NCBI RefSeq assembly: GCF_000702905.1 | Contig: NZ_JNKR01000001.1 | Location: forward strand, 372,001-436,000 | DNA from: Mitsuokella jalaludinii DSM 13811 | GTDB lineage: Bacteria > Bacillota > Negativicutes > Selenomonadales > Selenomonadaceae | DNA: 64,000 bases | Reading direction: 5' to 3' | Notes under the pieces: model-generated | The model's database searches: none | What the model saw: the letters and a program-made list of their open reading frames with translations, nothing else | What the model was told of the DNA's origin: nothing | Program-made: the position numbers and the translations under genes | Part shown: in pieces, positions 34,313 to 41,648 of the stretch | How the letters are laid out: the number at the start of each line of letters is the position of its first letter | How positions within the stretch are numbered: the stretch's first letter is position 1

Positions 34313-35233
34313 ATGAAAATCGCATTCGATGTTGATGTACTGTCCAAACAGATGAGCATCAATGACCTCGTCCACCAGGTTGCTGACTGGGGTTACAAAT
34401 ACATTGAGCAGTCCCCGCATCCGCGGATCAATCCCTTCTACAAGCATCCGCTCTTCTCCAAAGAATGTGAAGAGGAATACCGCAAGGCTCTCAAGGAGAC
34501 GGGCGTCGAGATCTCATCCTTTATCTGCGTCTACCGCTGGTCCGGCCCGACTGAGGAGCAGCGCAAGATGGCCGTCGCCAACTGGAAAAAGATGATTGAG
34601 ATTGCCGTCAACATGGGTGTCCCCGTCATCAACACGGAGCTCTCCGGCGATCCGAACCAGCAGGAGATCTGCAACGGCATGTGGTTCCGCTCCATGGAAG
34701 AGCTGCTGCCGATCATCGAGCGCGAGGGCCTGCGCGTCGAGATCCAGTCGCATCCGTACGATTTCTGCGAACTCAACGATGAGGCCTGCGACATGGTCAA
34801 GTCCTTCCGCTCCAAGAACCTCGGCTACGTCTACTCCTCCCCGCACGGCTTCTTCTACGATCAGGGCAAGGGCGATGTACGCCATATGCTCAAGTACGCC
34901 GGCGACGAACTCACGCACGTCCTGTTCGCCGATACGTTCAACCAGACGCTCGACTGCCGCTACATCCTCAACCCGCCTTCTCTGAATCAGCGCGGACGCG
35001 AGGACGTCAGTGTCCACCAGCACCTCAACCTCGGCATGGGCGATGTCGACTTCGACGGCATCTTCGAGACACTGCGCGAGATGGATTTCGCCAACAAGCA
35101 GCTCAAGCCGGACGCTCCGAAAGTCGGCGGCGACAACATCGCCTGCGTCTCCATCTTCGGCTTCCCCGAGAAGATGAACGAGTGGGCTCCAGCAGCACGC
35201 GAGCGCATCGAGAATGAACTGCTGAAGAAGTAA
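34313..35233 (+). CDS. iolH: IolH-family sugar isomerase/epimerase
   Basis: TIM-barrel protein of 306 aa that follows the IolH pattern: MKIAFDVDVL start, DWGYKYIEQSPHP with NPFYKHP near residue 38, the VEIQSHPYDFCE metal region near residue 142, and VHQHLNLGMGDVDFDGIF near residue 240. IolH is part of inositol gene clusters but its reaction is not settled. ATG 34313 follows CTGGAGGG. It is followed 16 bp later by an orphan PTS EIIA, probably cotranscribed. Confidence 0.72.
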   Translation: MKIAFDVDVLSKQMSINDLVHQVADWGYKYIEQSPHPRINPFYKHPLFSKECEEEYRKALKETGVEISSFICVYRWSGPTEEQRKMAVANWKKMIEIAVNMGVPVINTELSGDPNQQEICNGMWFRSMEELLPIIEREGLRVEIQSHPYDFCELNDEACDMVKSFRSKNLGYVYSSPHGFFYDQGKGDVRHMLKYAGDELTHVLFADTFNQTLDCRYILNPPSLNQRGREDVSVHQHLNLGMGDVDFDGIFETLREMDFANKQLKPDAPKVGGDNIACVSIFGFPEKMNEWAPAARERIENELLKK

Positions 35234-35249
35234 TAAGGAGGAATTATAA

Positions 35250-35570
35250 ATGGCAAAGACAGAAGATGTGGCATTCGCAATCATCTCGGCGGCCGGTGAC
35301 GGTCGCGCGAAGGTCGCAGAAGCACTCAAGCAGGCCCGCCGCGGGAACTTCGGTGAGGCAGAGGAATGCCTCAAGGATGCCGACGAGCATCTCCTGAAGG
35401 CGCACAAACTCCAGACAGAGGAATTGCTGCAAAAAGAAGCCAGCGGCGAACTCCAGGGTCCGTTCAACGTCCTGATCTCTCATGCACAGGATTACGTCAT
35501 GACGGGCATGGCCATGAAAGAGATGGCTGTGGAGATCGTCAACCTCTACACGCAGCTGCGCGCCAAGTAA
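35250..35570 (+). CDS. Orphan PTS lactose/cellobiose-type EIIA protein
   Basis: Soluble phosphocarrier of 106 aa, PTS IIA Lac/Chb type. The three-helix pattern is full length, with the phosphorylatable His at residue 78 (LISHAQDYVM) and the metal-binding Asp at residue 81, the same numbers as in lactococcal IIA-Lac. No EIIB or EIIC gene is nearby, so it cannot complete a transport system from this locus. A regulatory phosphoprotein or a shared subunit are the alternatives. The ribosome site is a strong AAGGAGG; cotranscribed with iolH. Confidence 0.88.
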   Translation: MAKTEDVAFAIISAAGDGRAKVAEALKQARRGNFGEAEECLKDADEHLLKAHKLQTEELLQKEASGELQGPFNVLISHAQDYVMTGMAMKEMAVEIVNLYTQLRAK

Positions 35571-35617
35571 TCCCATCTCAGATCTCAGTACAGCGGCATA
35601 TTCACCCCCGAGAACAA

Positions 35618-35648
35618 AGCGGACAGGAATTCATCCTGTCCGCTTTTT
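35618..35648 (+). terminator. Terminator of iolH-EIIA
   Basis: Perfect 11-bp stem AGCGGACAGGA / TCCTGTCCGCT (35618-35628 with 35634-35644), then a T-run to 35648. Confidence 0.9.
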
Positions 35649-35733
35649 CTGTACCTCCCCGCCAGAAAGCAGGAATGTCCAGTTTTTACAGCGAATCATT
35701 TCAAAGAACACGATAAGACAAGGCTTTGCGGGT

Positions 35734-35784
35734 TTCACATTTTGCTAGATTGTGAAGGAATTTCTCCAGAAAAACAGGTATGAT
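35734..35784 (+). promoter_or_regulatory. Possible regulated promoter of the YczE-like gene
   Basis: TATGAT (35779-35784) with no -35; upstream is the inverted repeat TTCACA-N11-TGTGAA (35734-35756), a candidate operator. Confidence 0.35.
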
Positions 35785-35835
35785 AGAGTCATCGTTGAGA
35801 CGTAATCTTTTCTGTGCACCCAGAAGGAGTGTAGC

Positions 35836-36537
35836 ATGATGACATCCCCGCTCATTCTCTATCAGAAGCTCATTGCCGAGGTAAAAAGCAACAGCCAGAC
35901 CGGTCTTTCCTCCTCTCTGCTGAAGCGTGGTGCGTTCTTTTCCGCAGCAATCAGCTGCATGGCCTGCTCGACCAGTCTGCTGCGCCTGAGCCTTTTCGGC
36001 AACGATCCATATTCCTGCATGAACCTCGGCTACAGCCTGCTGACAGGGCTGAGCTTCGGCAGCTGCGTATCGATCTTCAACGTCCTGCTGCTCATCCCGA
36101 TGCTGACCTGTGGCCGTCGCTACCTGCGCATCGGCACATTCTTATACCTCATCCTGCTGGGGTCCGTATCCGACTTCAGCTACAGCATCTTTGCCCCTGT
36201 CCTCGCAGTCCCGGCCAGTGATCTCGCTGCCCGCATCATCCTGTTGCTGAGCGGCATGGCCGTCTCCTGCTTCGGTGTCTCGCTCTACATGTGCCTGAAC
36301 TTCGGCATGGGACCATACGACGCCTTCAGCTGCATCATCGACGATATGACGCACGGACGCCTGCCCTTCCGCTATGCGCGCATCCTGCTCGACAGCACAG
36401 CCGTCATCATCGGCTTCCTGCTCGGCAGTCTCGTGGGCATCGGCACTGTCGTCATGGCACTGGGCATGGGACCTTTGATCAATTTCTTCAACAAGCACAT
36501 CAACATCCCCATCCTGCGCCGCAACGGCCTCTATTAA
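35836..36537 (+). CDS. YczE/YitT-like integral membrane protein
   Basis: Membrane protein of 233 aa with five to six hydrophobic helices and the repeated NLGYSLLTGLSFGSC and LNFGMGPYDAFSC segments seen in YczE/YyaS/YitT-like proteins. The family is thought to be transporters, but no substrate is known. The position between the EIIA gene and an AraC gene suggests a link to the sugar region. ATG 35836 follows AGAAGGAG. A 30-residue cytoplasmic N-terminus precedes the first helix. Confidence 0.72.
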   Translation: MMTSPLILYQKLIAEVKSNSQTGLSSSLLKRGAFFSAAISCMACSTSLLRLSLFGNDPYSCMNLGYSLLTGLSFGSCVSIFNVLLLIPMLTCGRRYLRIGTFLYLILLGSVSDFSYSIFAPVLAVPASDLAARIILLLSGMAVSCFGVSLYMCLNFGMGPYDAFSCIIDDMTHGRLPFRYARILLDSTAVIIGFLLGSLVGIGTVVMALGMGPLINFFNKHINIPILRRNGLY

Positions 36538-36550
36538 GCCCGCCCCCTCC

Positions 36551-36589
36551 GCTCCCTTGCCCTTTCATGTTTGCATGGGAGCTTTTTTT
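36551..36589 (+). terminator. Likely terminator of the YczE-like gene
   Basis: Outer stem GCTCCC / GGGAGC (36551-36556 with 36577-36582) with an inner CATG pairing, followed by seven T. Confidence 0.6.
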
Positions 36590-36628
36590 GCAAGATCAAG
36601 ACTCTGACAGACCAGAAAGGAGGAAAAC

Positions 36629-37495
36629 ATGCCCGTCTCCATCGACATCGATCAGCAGGAAGCATCCCCCTTCCAGCAGGAACCACGCCTCATCGGCTTC
36701 TATCATTGGAACCGCAGCGTCCGCACGATGCATCAGCACGAGAACTGCATTGAACTCAACTTCATGCTTTCCGGCAACGGCACGCACATCGTCGGCAACG
36801 AGATATGCCATACGCAGCCCGGCGATATCATCGTCTACGACAGTAAAATCATGCACGATGAAAGTCTGATGCTTGATTCACTCACGGATGCCTGCTGCAT
36901 CGCCGTCACAGGACTCCAGCGCCCCGGCGCGCGCCCCAATGCGCTGCTTCCGCCCGGCACCCATCCCTGCATTCCCTGCCAGTCCATCGCCGAAGAACTC
37001 CGCACCCTCTATCACATCATTGAACACAGCCTCGCCAAGCCGCACGGATATCCCGCAGCAAATGCAGCAGCCCAGACCATCGTCCATCTTGTATGGCAAC
37101 AGATCTCGAAGCGGGCCGTCAAAGCTGCTGAGCCAGAAAACCTCTTGGTTGAACACGCCCGCTCGTACATCGAAGAGCATTATGCCGAAGACCTCTCCAT
37201 CCGCGACATTGCCCAGCATTTCCACGCCAGCCGCGACTACATCTCCCATGCGTTCAAGCACACGACCAACTACGCCCCGCTTCAATACCTGCGCCGCTGG
37301 CGCATCGGCAAAGCCCAGACCCTGCTCATCGATACTGACCTGCCCCTGACCGAGATTGCCCTGCGCGTCGGCTTCGATGACCCCAACTACTTCAGCCGCG
37401 TCTTCCGCCAGATCATCGGCATGCCGCCAGGCACATTCCGCCGCGCCTGGCGAGCCGCCCAACAGGGCAGGCCAGCAGATTCGCGCGCCAAATAA
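36629..37495 (+). CDS. AraC-family regulator, third paralogue
   Basis: Transcription regulator of 288 aa. The N-terminal cupin is marked by MHQHENCIELNFMLSG near residue 36 and GDIIVYDSKIMHDES; the C-terminal double helix-turn-helix ends in IALRVGFDDPNYFSRVFRQIIGMPPGTFR. It shares the RIGKAQTLLIDTDLP core with the AraC proteins at 27995 and 30735. Start ATG 36629 follows AAAGGAGG. The target is unknown; nearest candidates are the YczE-like gene and iolH-EIIA. Confidence 0.87.
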   Translation: MPVSIDIDQQEASPFQQEPRLIGFYHWNRSVRTMHQHENCIELNFMLSGNGTHIVGNEICHTQPGDIIVYDSKIMHDESLMLDSLTDACCIAVTGLQRPGARPNALLPPGTHPCIPCQSIAEELRTLYHIIEHSLAKPHGYPAANAAAQTIVHLVWQQISKRAVKAAEPENLLVEHARSYIEEHYAEDLSIRDIAQHFHASRDYISHAFKHTTNYAPLQYLRRWRIGKAQTLLIDTDLPLTEIALRVGFDDPNYFSRVFRQIIGMPPGTFRRAWRAAQQGRPADSRAK

Positions 37496-37530
37496 AAAAG
37501 ACTGCTTCATGCGAAGCAGTCTTTTTTTGA
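37491..37530. terminator. Bidirectional terminator
   Basis: Stem AAGACTGCTTC / GAAGCAGTCTT (37498-37508 with 37513-37523), A-run left and T-run right, between convergent araC and permease genes. Confidence 0.9.
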
Positions 37531-37546
37531 CATCATGTTGCAGCGG

Positions 37547-38896
37547 TCAAATCCTATGCCGCTTGTACTGGCAGTAGCCGATCCAGAGCACGAGCAGCCA
37601 GATTGGCAGGAACAGCACGGCGAGCTGCATGTCGGGGATCTGGGCCATGAAGAAGATGACGCCGGCCAGGAAAATCAGTGCGAGATAGTTCGCCCACGGG
37701 TAGAGGATGGCGTGAAATTTCGTCTCCTTATGGTGCAGGCTGCAGTAACGGCGGAACTTCAGGTGTGTGACACAGATGACCACCCAACTGATGACAGCGG
37801 CGCACGTCGCAATCATCATGAGGTACATGAAGACATGGCCCTGCAGGAAGTAGTTGAGCGCGACGACGATGAGCGTGATGCCCGACGAGACGAGAATGCC
37901 GCGCACGGGCACGCCGCGCGGCGAGAGCTTGCGGAAGAACGAAGGGGCCTCGCCCGTGCCCGCCAAGCCGTAGAGCATGCGGCTGTTGCTGTAGATGGCC
38001 GAGTTGTAGACTGAGATGGCTGCCGTCAGCACGACAAAGTTCAGGATGTGCGCGGCGGCCGGGATGCCGACGTTGTTGAAGATCTGGACGAACGGACTCG
38101 CCTCCATGCCGACCTTGTTCCACGGCCAGAGGGCCATGAGAACGATCATCGTGCCGACATAGAAGATCAGGATGCGCCAGATGACCTGATTGATGGCACG
38201 CGGGATCGTGTGGTCCGGATCTTCGGCCTCACCGGCCGTGATGCCGATGAGCTCGATGCCGCCGAATGAGAACATGACGACAGCAATCGAGAGCGCGAGC
38301 CCCCAGAGGCCGTTCGGCAGGAAGCCACCGTTTTCCCAGATATTGCTGAAGTTATCGGGGAACGGCTGGCCGTTCGTGAAGATCAGGCCGAGACCCAAGA
38401 GGATCATGCTGACGATGGCCGCGATCTTGATGAGTGCCATCCAGAACTCTGCCTCGCCGTATGCCTTGACATTGACGAGGTTCAGCGCTGTGATGGCCAC
38501 GAGACAGACGAGTGAAGAAATCCACTGCGGCAGGTCGGGAAACCAGAAGTTCATGTAGATGCCGACAGCCGTGAGCTCTGCCATCGAGACGAGCACGTAG
38601 TTAAACCAATAATTCCACCCCGAGAGGAAGCCCGGGAAGCGTCCCCAGTACTTCGTCGCGTAGTGGCTGAAGGAGCCCGACACCGGCTCATCGACGGCCA
38701 TCTCGCCGAGCATGCGCATGATCAGGAAAATCACGATGCCGCCGATCAGGTACGAGAGCATCACCGCAGGCCCCGCGAGCGCGATGGTCGAGGCAGAGCC
38801 GTAAAAGAGACCTGTGCCAATCGCGCCGCCGAGCGCGATCATCTGCAGATGGCGGTTCTTGAGCCCCCGCTTCATCTCTGTATTCTCATGTTCCAT
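37547..38896 (-). CDS. Amino acid permease (AAT family of APC superfamily)
   Basis: Twelve-helix amino acid:H+ symporter of 449 aa. The signature MKRGLKNRHLQMIALGGAIGTGLFYGS is near the start (key GAIGTGLF), followed by SYLIGG and the GEMAVDEPVSGSF segment. Family members carry proline, aromatic amino acids, GABA or lysine; the sequence here does not single out one. ATG 38894-38896 with AGGAG 8 bases upstream is chosen. Monocistronic. Confidence 0.88.
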   Translation of the reverse strand: MEHENTEMKRGLKNRHLQMIALGGAIGTGLFYGSASTIALAGPAVMLSYLIGGIVIFLIMRMLGEMAVDEPVSGSFSHYATKYWGRFPGFLSGWNYWFNYVLVSMAELTAVGIYMNFWFPDLPQWISSLVCLVAITALNLVNVKAYGEAEFWMALIKIAAIVSMILLGLGLIFTNGQPFPDNFSNIWENGGFLPNGLWGLALSIAVVMFSFGGIELIGITAGEAEDPDHTIPRAINQVIWRILIFYVGTMIVLMALWPWNKVGMEASPFVQIFNNVGIPAAAHILNFVVLTAAISVYNSAIYSNSRMLYGLAGTGEAPSFFRKLSPRGVPVRGILVSSGITLIVVALNYFLQGHVFMYLMMIATCAAVISWVVICVTHLKFRRYCSLHHKETKFHAILYPWANYLALIFLAGVIFFMAQIPDMQLAVLFLPIWLLVLWIGYCQYKRHRI

Positions 38897-38926
38897 ATAT
38901 TCATCTCCTAACAAAAATATGCCTTC

Positions 38927-38935
38927 ATTATACCA
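38927..38935 (-). promoter_or_regulatory. Extended -10 of the permease gene
   Basis: TGGTATAAT on the minus strand, 31 bp upstream of the start codon; short leader. Confidence 0.55.
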
Positions 38936-38974
38936 TCATGCAGGCCAGATGCACAGGTTTACACCGAGAAAAGC

Positions 38975-39006
38975 GAAAAGCGAAGCCCGGCTGGACTTCG
39001 CTTTTC
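38975..39006 (-). terminator. Terminator of narGHJI
   Basis: Stem GAAAAGCGAAG / CTTCGCTTTTC (38975-38985 with 38996-39006); the minus-strand 3' side is CTTTTC-rich, a modest T-run. Confidence 0.7.
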
Positions 39007-39020
39007 ATCTGCAAGAAAAA

Positions 39021-39686
39021 TCACTTGCGGCGGTAGACGATATTGCTGCGCATGAGGTACTCGAACGGCAGGCTCAGGCAGTGCACGAGACGCGTGAACG
39101 GGAAGAGGATGGCCGTCATCATCCACATGAACATGTGGAACTGGAAGATGGCGGGGACATCCTTCATGAGGCTGACGTCCGGCGAGAGCATGAGCACGGA
39201 GCGGAACCACGGCGAGATGCTCTCGCGGTAATCAAAGCCGGCCGAGATGTTTGAGAGTGTGCCCGCGGTGCCCGAGAGGATGGTCAGGAGCAGTACGAGA
39301 TAGAGCAGCTTGTCCATCGAGCTCGTGTTGACCTTCATGCGGCTCGTGCCGAAGAAGCGGCGCTTCATGAGCCAGAGGAAACCGCCGAGGAACAGGACGG
39401 CAGCCGGGATGCCGCCCGCGAGCGAAATCATGTGATATGTCGCTTCATCCGTCCCCGCTGCCTCCGTGACGAACTTCGGCACGAGGATGCCGATGAAATG
39501 GCCGCCAAAGGCCATCAGGAGGCCGAGGTGGAAGACGGGGTTCGCCCACTTGAGGCTCTTCTTGGCGAGAAACTCACTGGACTTCGTCGTCCAGCCCCGC
39601 TCAAAGACGGTGTAGCGGACGATCGTGCCGCCGACGAAGATCGTCAGGGCAATGTACGGCAGGACGCCGTAGAAGAATGTATTCAT
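39021..39686 (-). CDS. narI: Respiratory nitrate reductase gamma subunit (cytochrome b)
   Basis: Membrane anchor of the NarGHI complex, 221 aa, five helices. It oxidises quinol and passes electrons through two b haems to NarH. Candidate haem ligands are the two His in FHLGLLMAFGGHFIG (about residues 53 and 63) and the two in FQFHMFMW and RLVHCLS near residues 187 and 205, matching E. coli NarI. The ATG overlaps the narJ stop as ATGA and has GGAGG 7 bases upstream. Confidence 0.95.
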   Translation of the reverse strand: MNTFFYGVLPYIALTIFVGGTIVRYTVFERGWTTKSSEFLAKKSLKWANPVFHLGLLMAFGGHFIGILVPKFVTEAAGTDEATYHMISLAGGIPAAVLFLGGFLWLMKRRFFGTSRMKVNTSSMDKLLYLVLLLTILSGTAGTLSNISAGFDYRESISPWFRSVLMLSPDVSLMKDVPAIFQFHMFMWMMTAILFPFTRLVHCLSLPFEYLMRSNIVYRRK

Positions 39687-40222
39687 GGCTTAACCTCCAA
39701 TCCTGCCGTTTCTGTCAAGACGATGTCGAGCAAGAAGGCATGCGGCAGCTTTGCTTCGATGAAGCGCGTGCGCAGGAGCTCGACGCGCGGGCGGATAGAT
39801 CCGAGGACCTTGCCCGCCTGCTCTGGCGGCAGGGCGGCCGAGAGCTCCAGAAGAGCCGGCAGGTAATCCGGCAGCTGGTTTGGCATGTCGAGGCCGTTTG
39901 CGAGGAAGAGCTCCTTGTAGTGGTGCATCTCCTGCGACTGCTTGCCGAAATCCGTGCGCTCCTGCGTCGTCAGATAAAGATTCGTGTTCTGCGAGAAGTC
40001 GAAGGACCGCACGTAGAGGTCCTCGTACTCCTTCGCCCCCGTCTCTTCGACGAAATCGAGGAAATCGCCGAAGACTGAAGAGGCCTGAGCATTCTCGATC
40101 TCGCGCTGGGCCTTGCGGCAATCCTCTAGGTCTGCCCACCAGGCAGCATCGGGATACTCGAAGAGATGGGCTGCGAGCAGCAGTACTTTCTGGTAATCCT
40201 TCATTTCAGCTGCATCAGCCAT
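39683..40222 (-). CDS. narJ: Nitrate reductase assembly chaperone
   Basis: Cytoplasmic chaperone for molybdenum cofactor insertion into NarG and membrane docking; not part of the final enzyme. The 179-aa protein is all-helical with the NarJ/DmsD-type pattern LAAHLFEYPDAAWW near the start and YLPALLELSA near residue 125. ATG 40220-40222 with GGGGGGTG just upstream follows the narH stop by one base. An internal ATG six codons on is a weaker choice. Confidence 0.93.
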   Translation of the reverse strand: MADAAEMKDYQKVLLLAAHLFEYPDAAWWADLEDCRKAQREIENAQASSVFGDFLDFVEETGAKEYEDLYVRSFDFSQNTNLYLTTQERTDFGKQSQEMHHYKELFLANGLDMPNQLPDYLPALLELSAALPPEQAGKVLGSIRPRVELLRTRFIEAKLPHAFLLDIVLTETAGLEVKP

Positions 40223-40223
40223 A

Positions 40224-41648
40224 TCAGCACCCCCCACCCGGGCAGGTGTAGAGGCCGCCGCCCTGCTCCTTGCGCATCTCGGCGTGGCTCTTTCCCTGTA
40301 TGCCCGCCGGGATGTTGAAGCGGTCCTTGTACTTGGCGATGCCGAGCAGGCGGAACATCTTCTCGTAGACCTCCGGCGCGAACTCGAGGCGAGAAGGCAG
40401 GTCGTCGCCCGTCGTCTTGGCGCGCATGACGGCGCGCATGTCCAAGAGGCGCTGCAGGGTGCGCGTCATGACAGACGTGTTGCCCGCAGCGAGGATCTCA
40501 GCGAGGTACGCAATGGGGATGCGCATCTCATCGGCTTCCGGCAGGTAGCAGTTTGCCTCCATGCGGCGCGTGATTGGCGAGAGAGGCGGCACGTACCAGA
40601 CCATCGGCAGCGTGCGGAACTCCGGATGGAGCGGCAGGCCGAGCTGCCATTCCTTGACGATCTTGTAGACGGGCGACTCCTGAGCCGCCTTAATCCACGC
40701 TTCCGAGATGCCCTCTCTGCGCGCAGCCTCGATGACCTCGGGGTCATTGGGGTCGGCGATGACATCGAGCACCTGGTGGTAGATCTCGCCCTTATCGCGC
40801 GTCGAAGCGGCGGCGACGACCTTGTCCATGTCATAGAGCAGGACGCCCATGTAGCGCAGGCGTCCGACGCACGTGTCGGAGCAGACGGTCGGCAGGCCGT
40901 TCTCAAGGCGCGGGAAGCAGAAGATGCACTTCTCGGCCTTGTTCGTCTTCCAATTGAAGTAGACCTTCTTGTAGGGGCAGGCCGGCACGCAGTGGCGCCA
41001 GCCGCGGCAGCCATCCTGCGAGACGAGTACGACGCCGTCCTCCTCGCGCTTGTAGATGGCACCCGACGGGCACGCGGCGACACAGGCCGGATTCAGGCAG
41101 TGGTTGCAGACGCGCGGCAGGTACTTCATGAAGAGGTCGTGGAACTCGAGCGTGATGTCCTCCGAGATCTTCTTGAGGTTGACGTCCTGGCGGGCCGACT
41201 CGCCGTTGGCGAGGTCGTCCTCCCAGTTCGGGCCCCACTTGATCTCCATGCGCTCACCCGTGATGAGCGAGCGCGGGCGGGCAATCGGCTGATGGTTGCG
41301 GCGCTTGGAGTGGATGAGCGTCTCGTAGTCGTACGTCCACGGCTCGTAGTAATCGTCCATCTCCGGCTGGTCCGGATGATAGAAGAGCTTCAGCAGGCGC
41401 TCCGGCTTCGAGCCGGTGCGCAGCGAGAGCTTGCCATCCTTGCCGAGCTTCCAGCCGCCCTTCCACTTCTCCTGGTCTTCCCAGTTCTTCGGATAGCCGA
41501 TGCCCGGCTTCGTCTCGACATTGTTGAAATACATGTATTCCGCGCCTTCGCGGTTGGTCCAGACATTCTTGCAAGTGATGGAGCACGTATGGCAGCCAAT
41601 GCACTTATCAAGATTCATGACCATGGAAATCTGTGCTTTAATCTTCAA
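40224..41648 (-). CDS. narH: Respiratory nitrate reductase beta subunit
   Basis: Iron-sulfur electron carrier between NarI and NarG, 474 aa. It has four cysteine groups: CIGCHTCSITC near residue 16, CNHCLNPACVAACP near residue 185, CRGWRHCVPACP near residue 215 where Trp replaces one Cys (the 3Fe-4S site, as in E. coli), and the CIFC...CSDTC group near residue 245. The start is a TTG at 41646-41648 (MKIKAQISMV) that overlaps the narG stop by 11 bases; GGAGG lies 9 bases upstream. Confidence 0.94.
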   Translation of the reverse strand: MKIKAQISMVMNLDKCIGCHTCSITCKNVWTNREGAEYMYFNNVETKPGIGYPKNWEDQEKWKGGWKLGKDGKLSLRTGSKPERLLKLFYHPDQPEMDDYYEPWTYDYETLIHSKRRNHQPIARPRSLITGERMEIKWGPNWEDDLANGESARQDVNLKKISEDITLEFHDLFMKYLPRVCNHCLNPACVAACPSGAIYKREEDGVVLVSQDGCRGWRHCVPACPYKKVYFNWKTNKAEKCIFCFPRLENGLPTVCSDTCVGRLRYMGVLLYDMDKVVAAASTRDKGEIYHQVLDVIADPNDPEVIEAARREGISEAWIKAAQESPVYKIVKEWQLGLPLHPEFRTLPMVWYVPPLSPITRRMEANCYLPEADEMRIPIAYLAEILAAGNTSVMTRTLQRLLDMRAVMRAKTTGDDLPSRLEFAPEVYEKMFRLLGIAKYKDRFNIPAGIQGKSHAEMRKEQGGGLYTCPGGGC

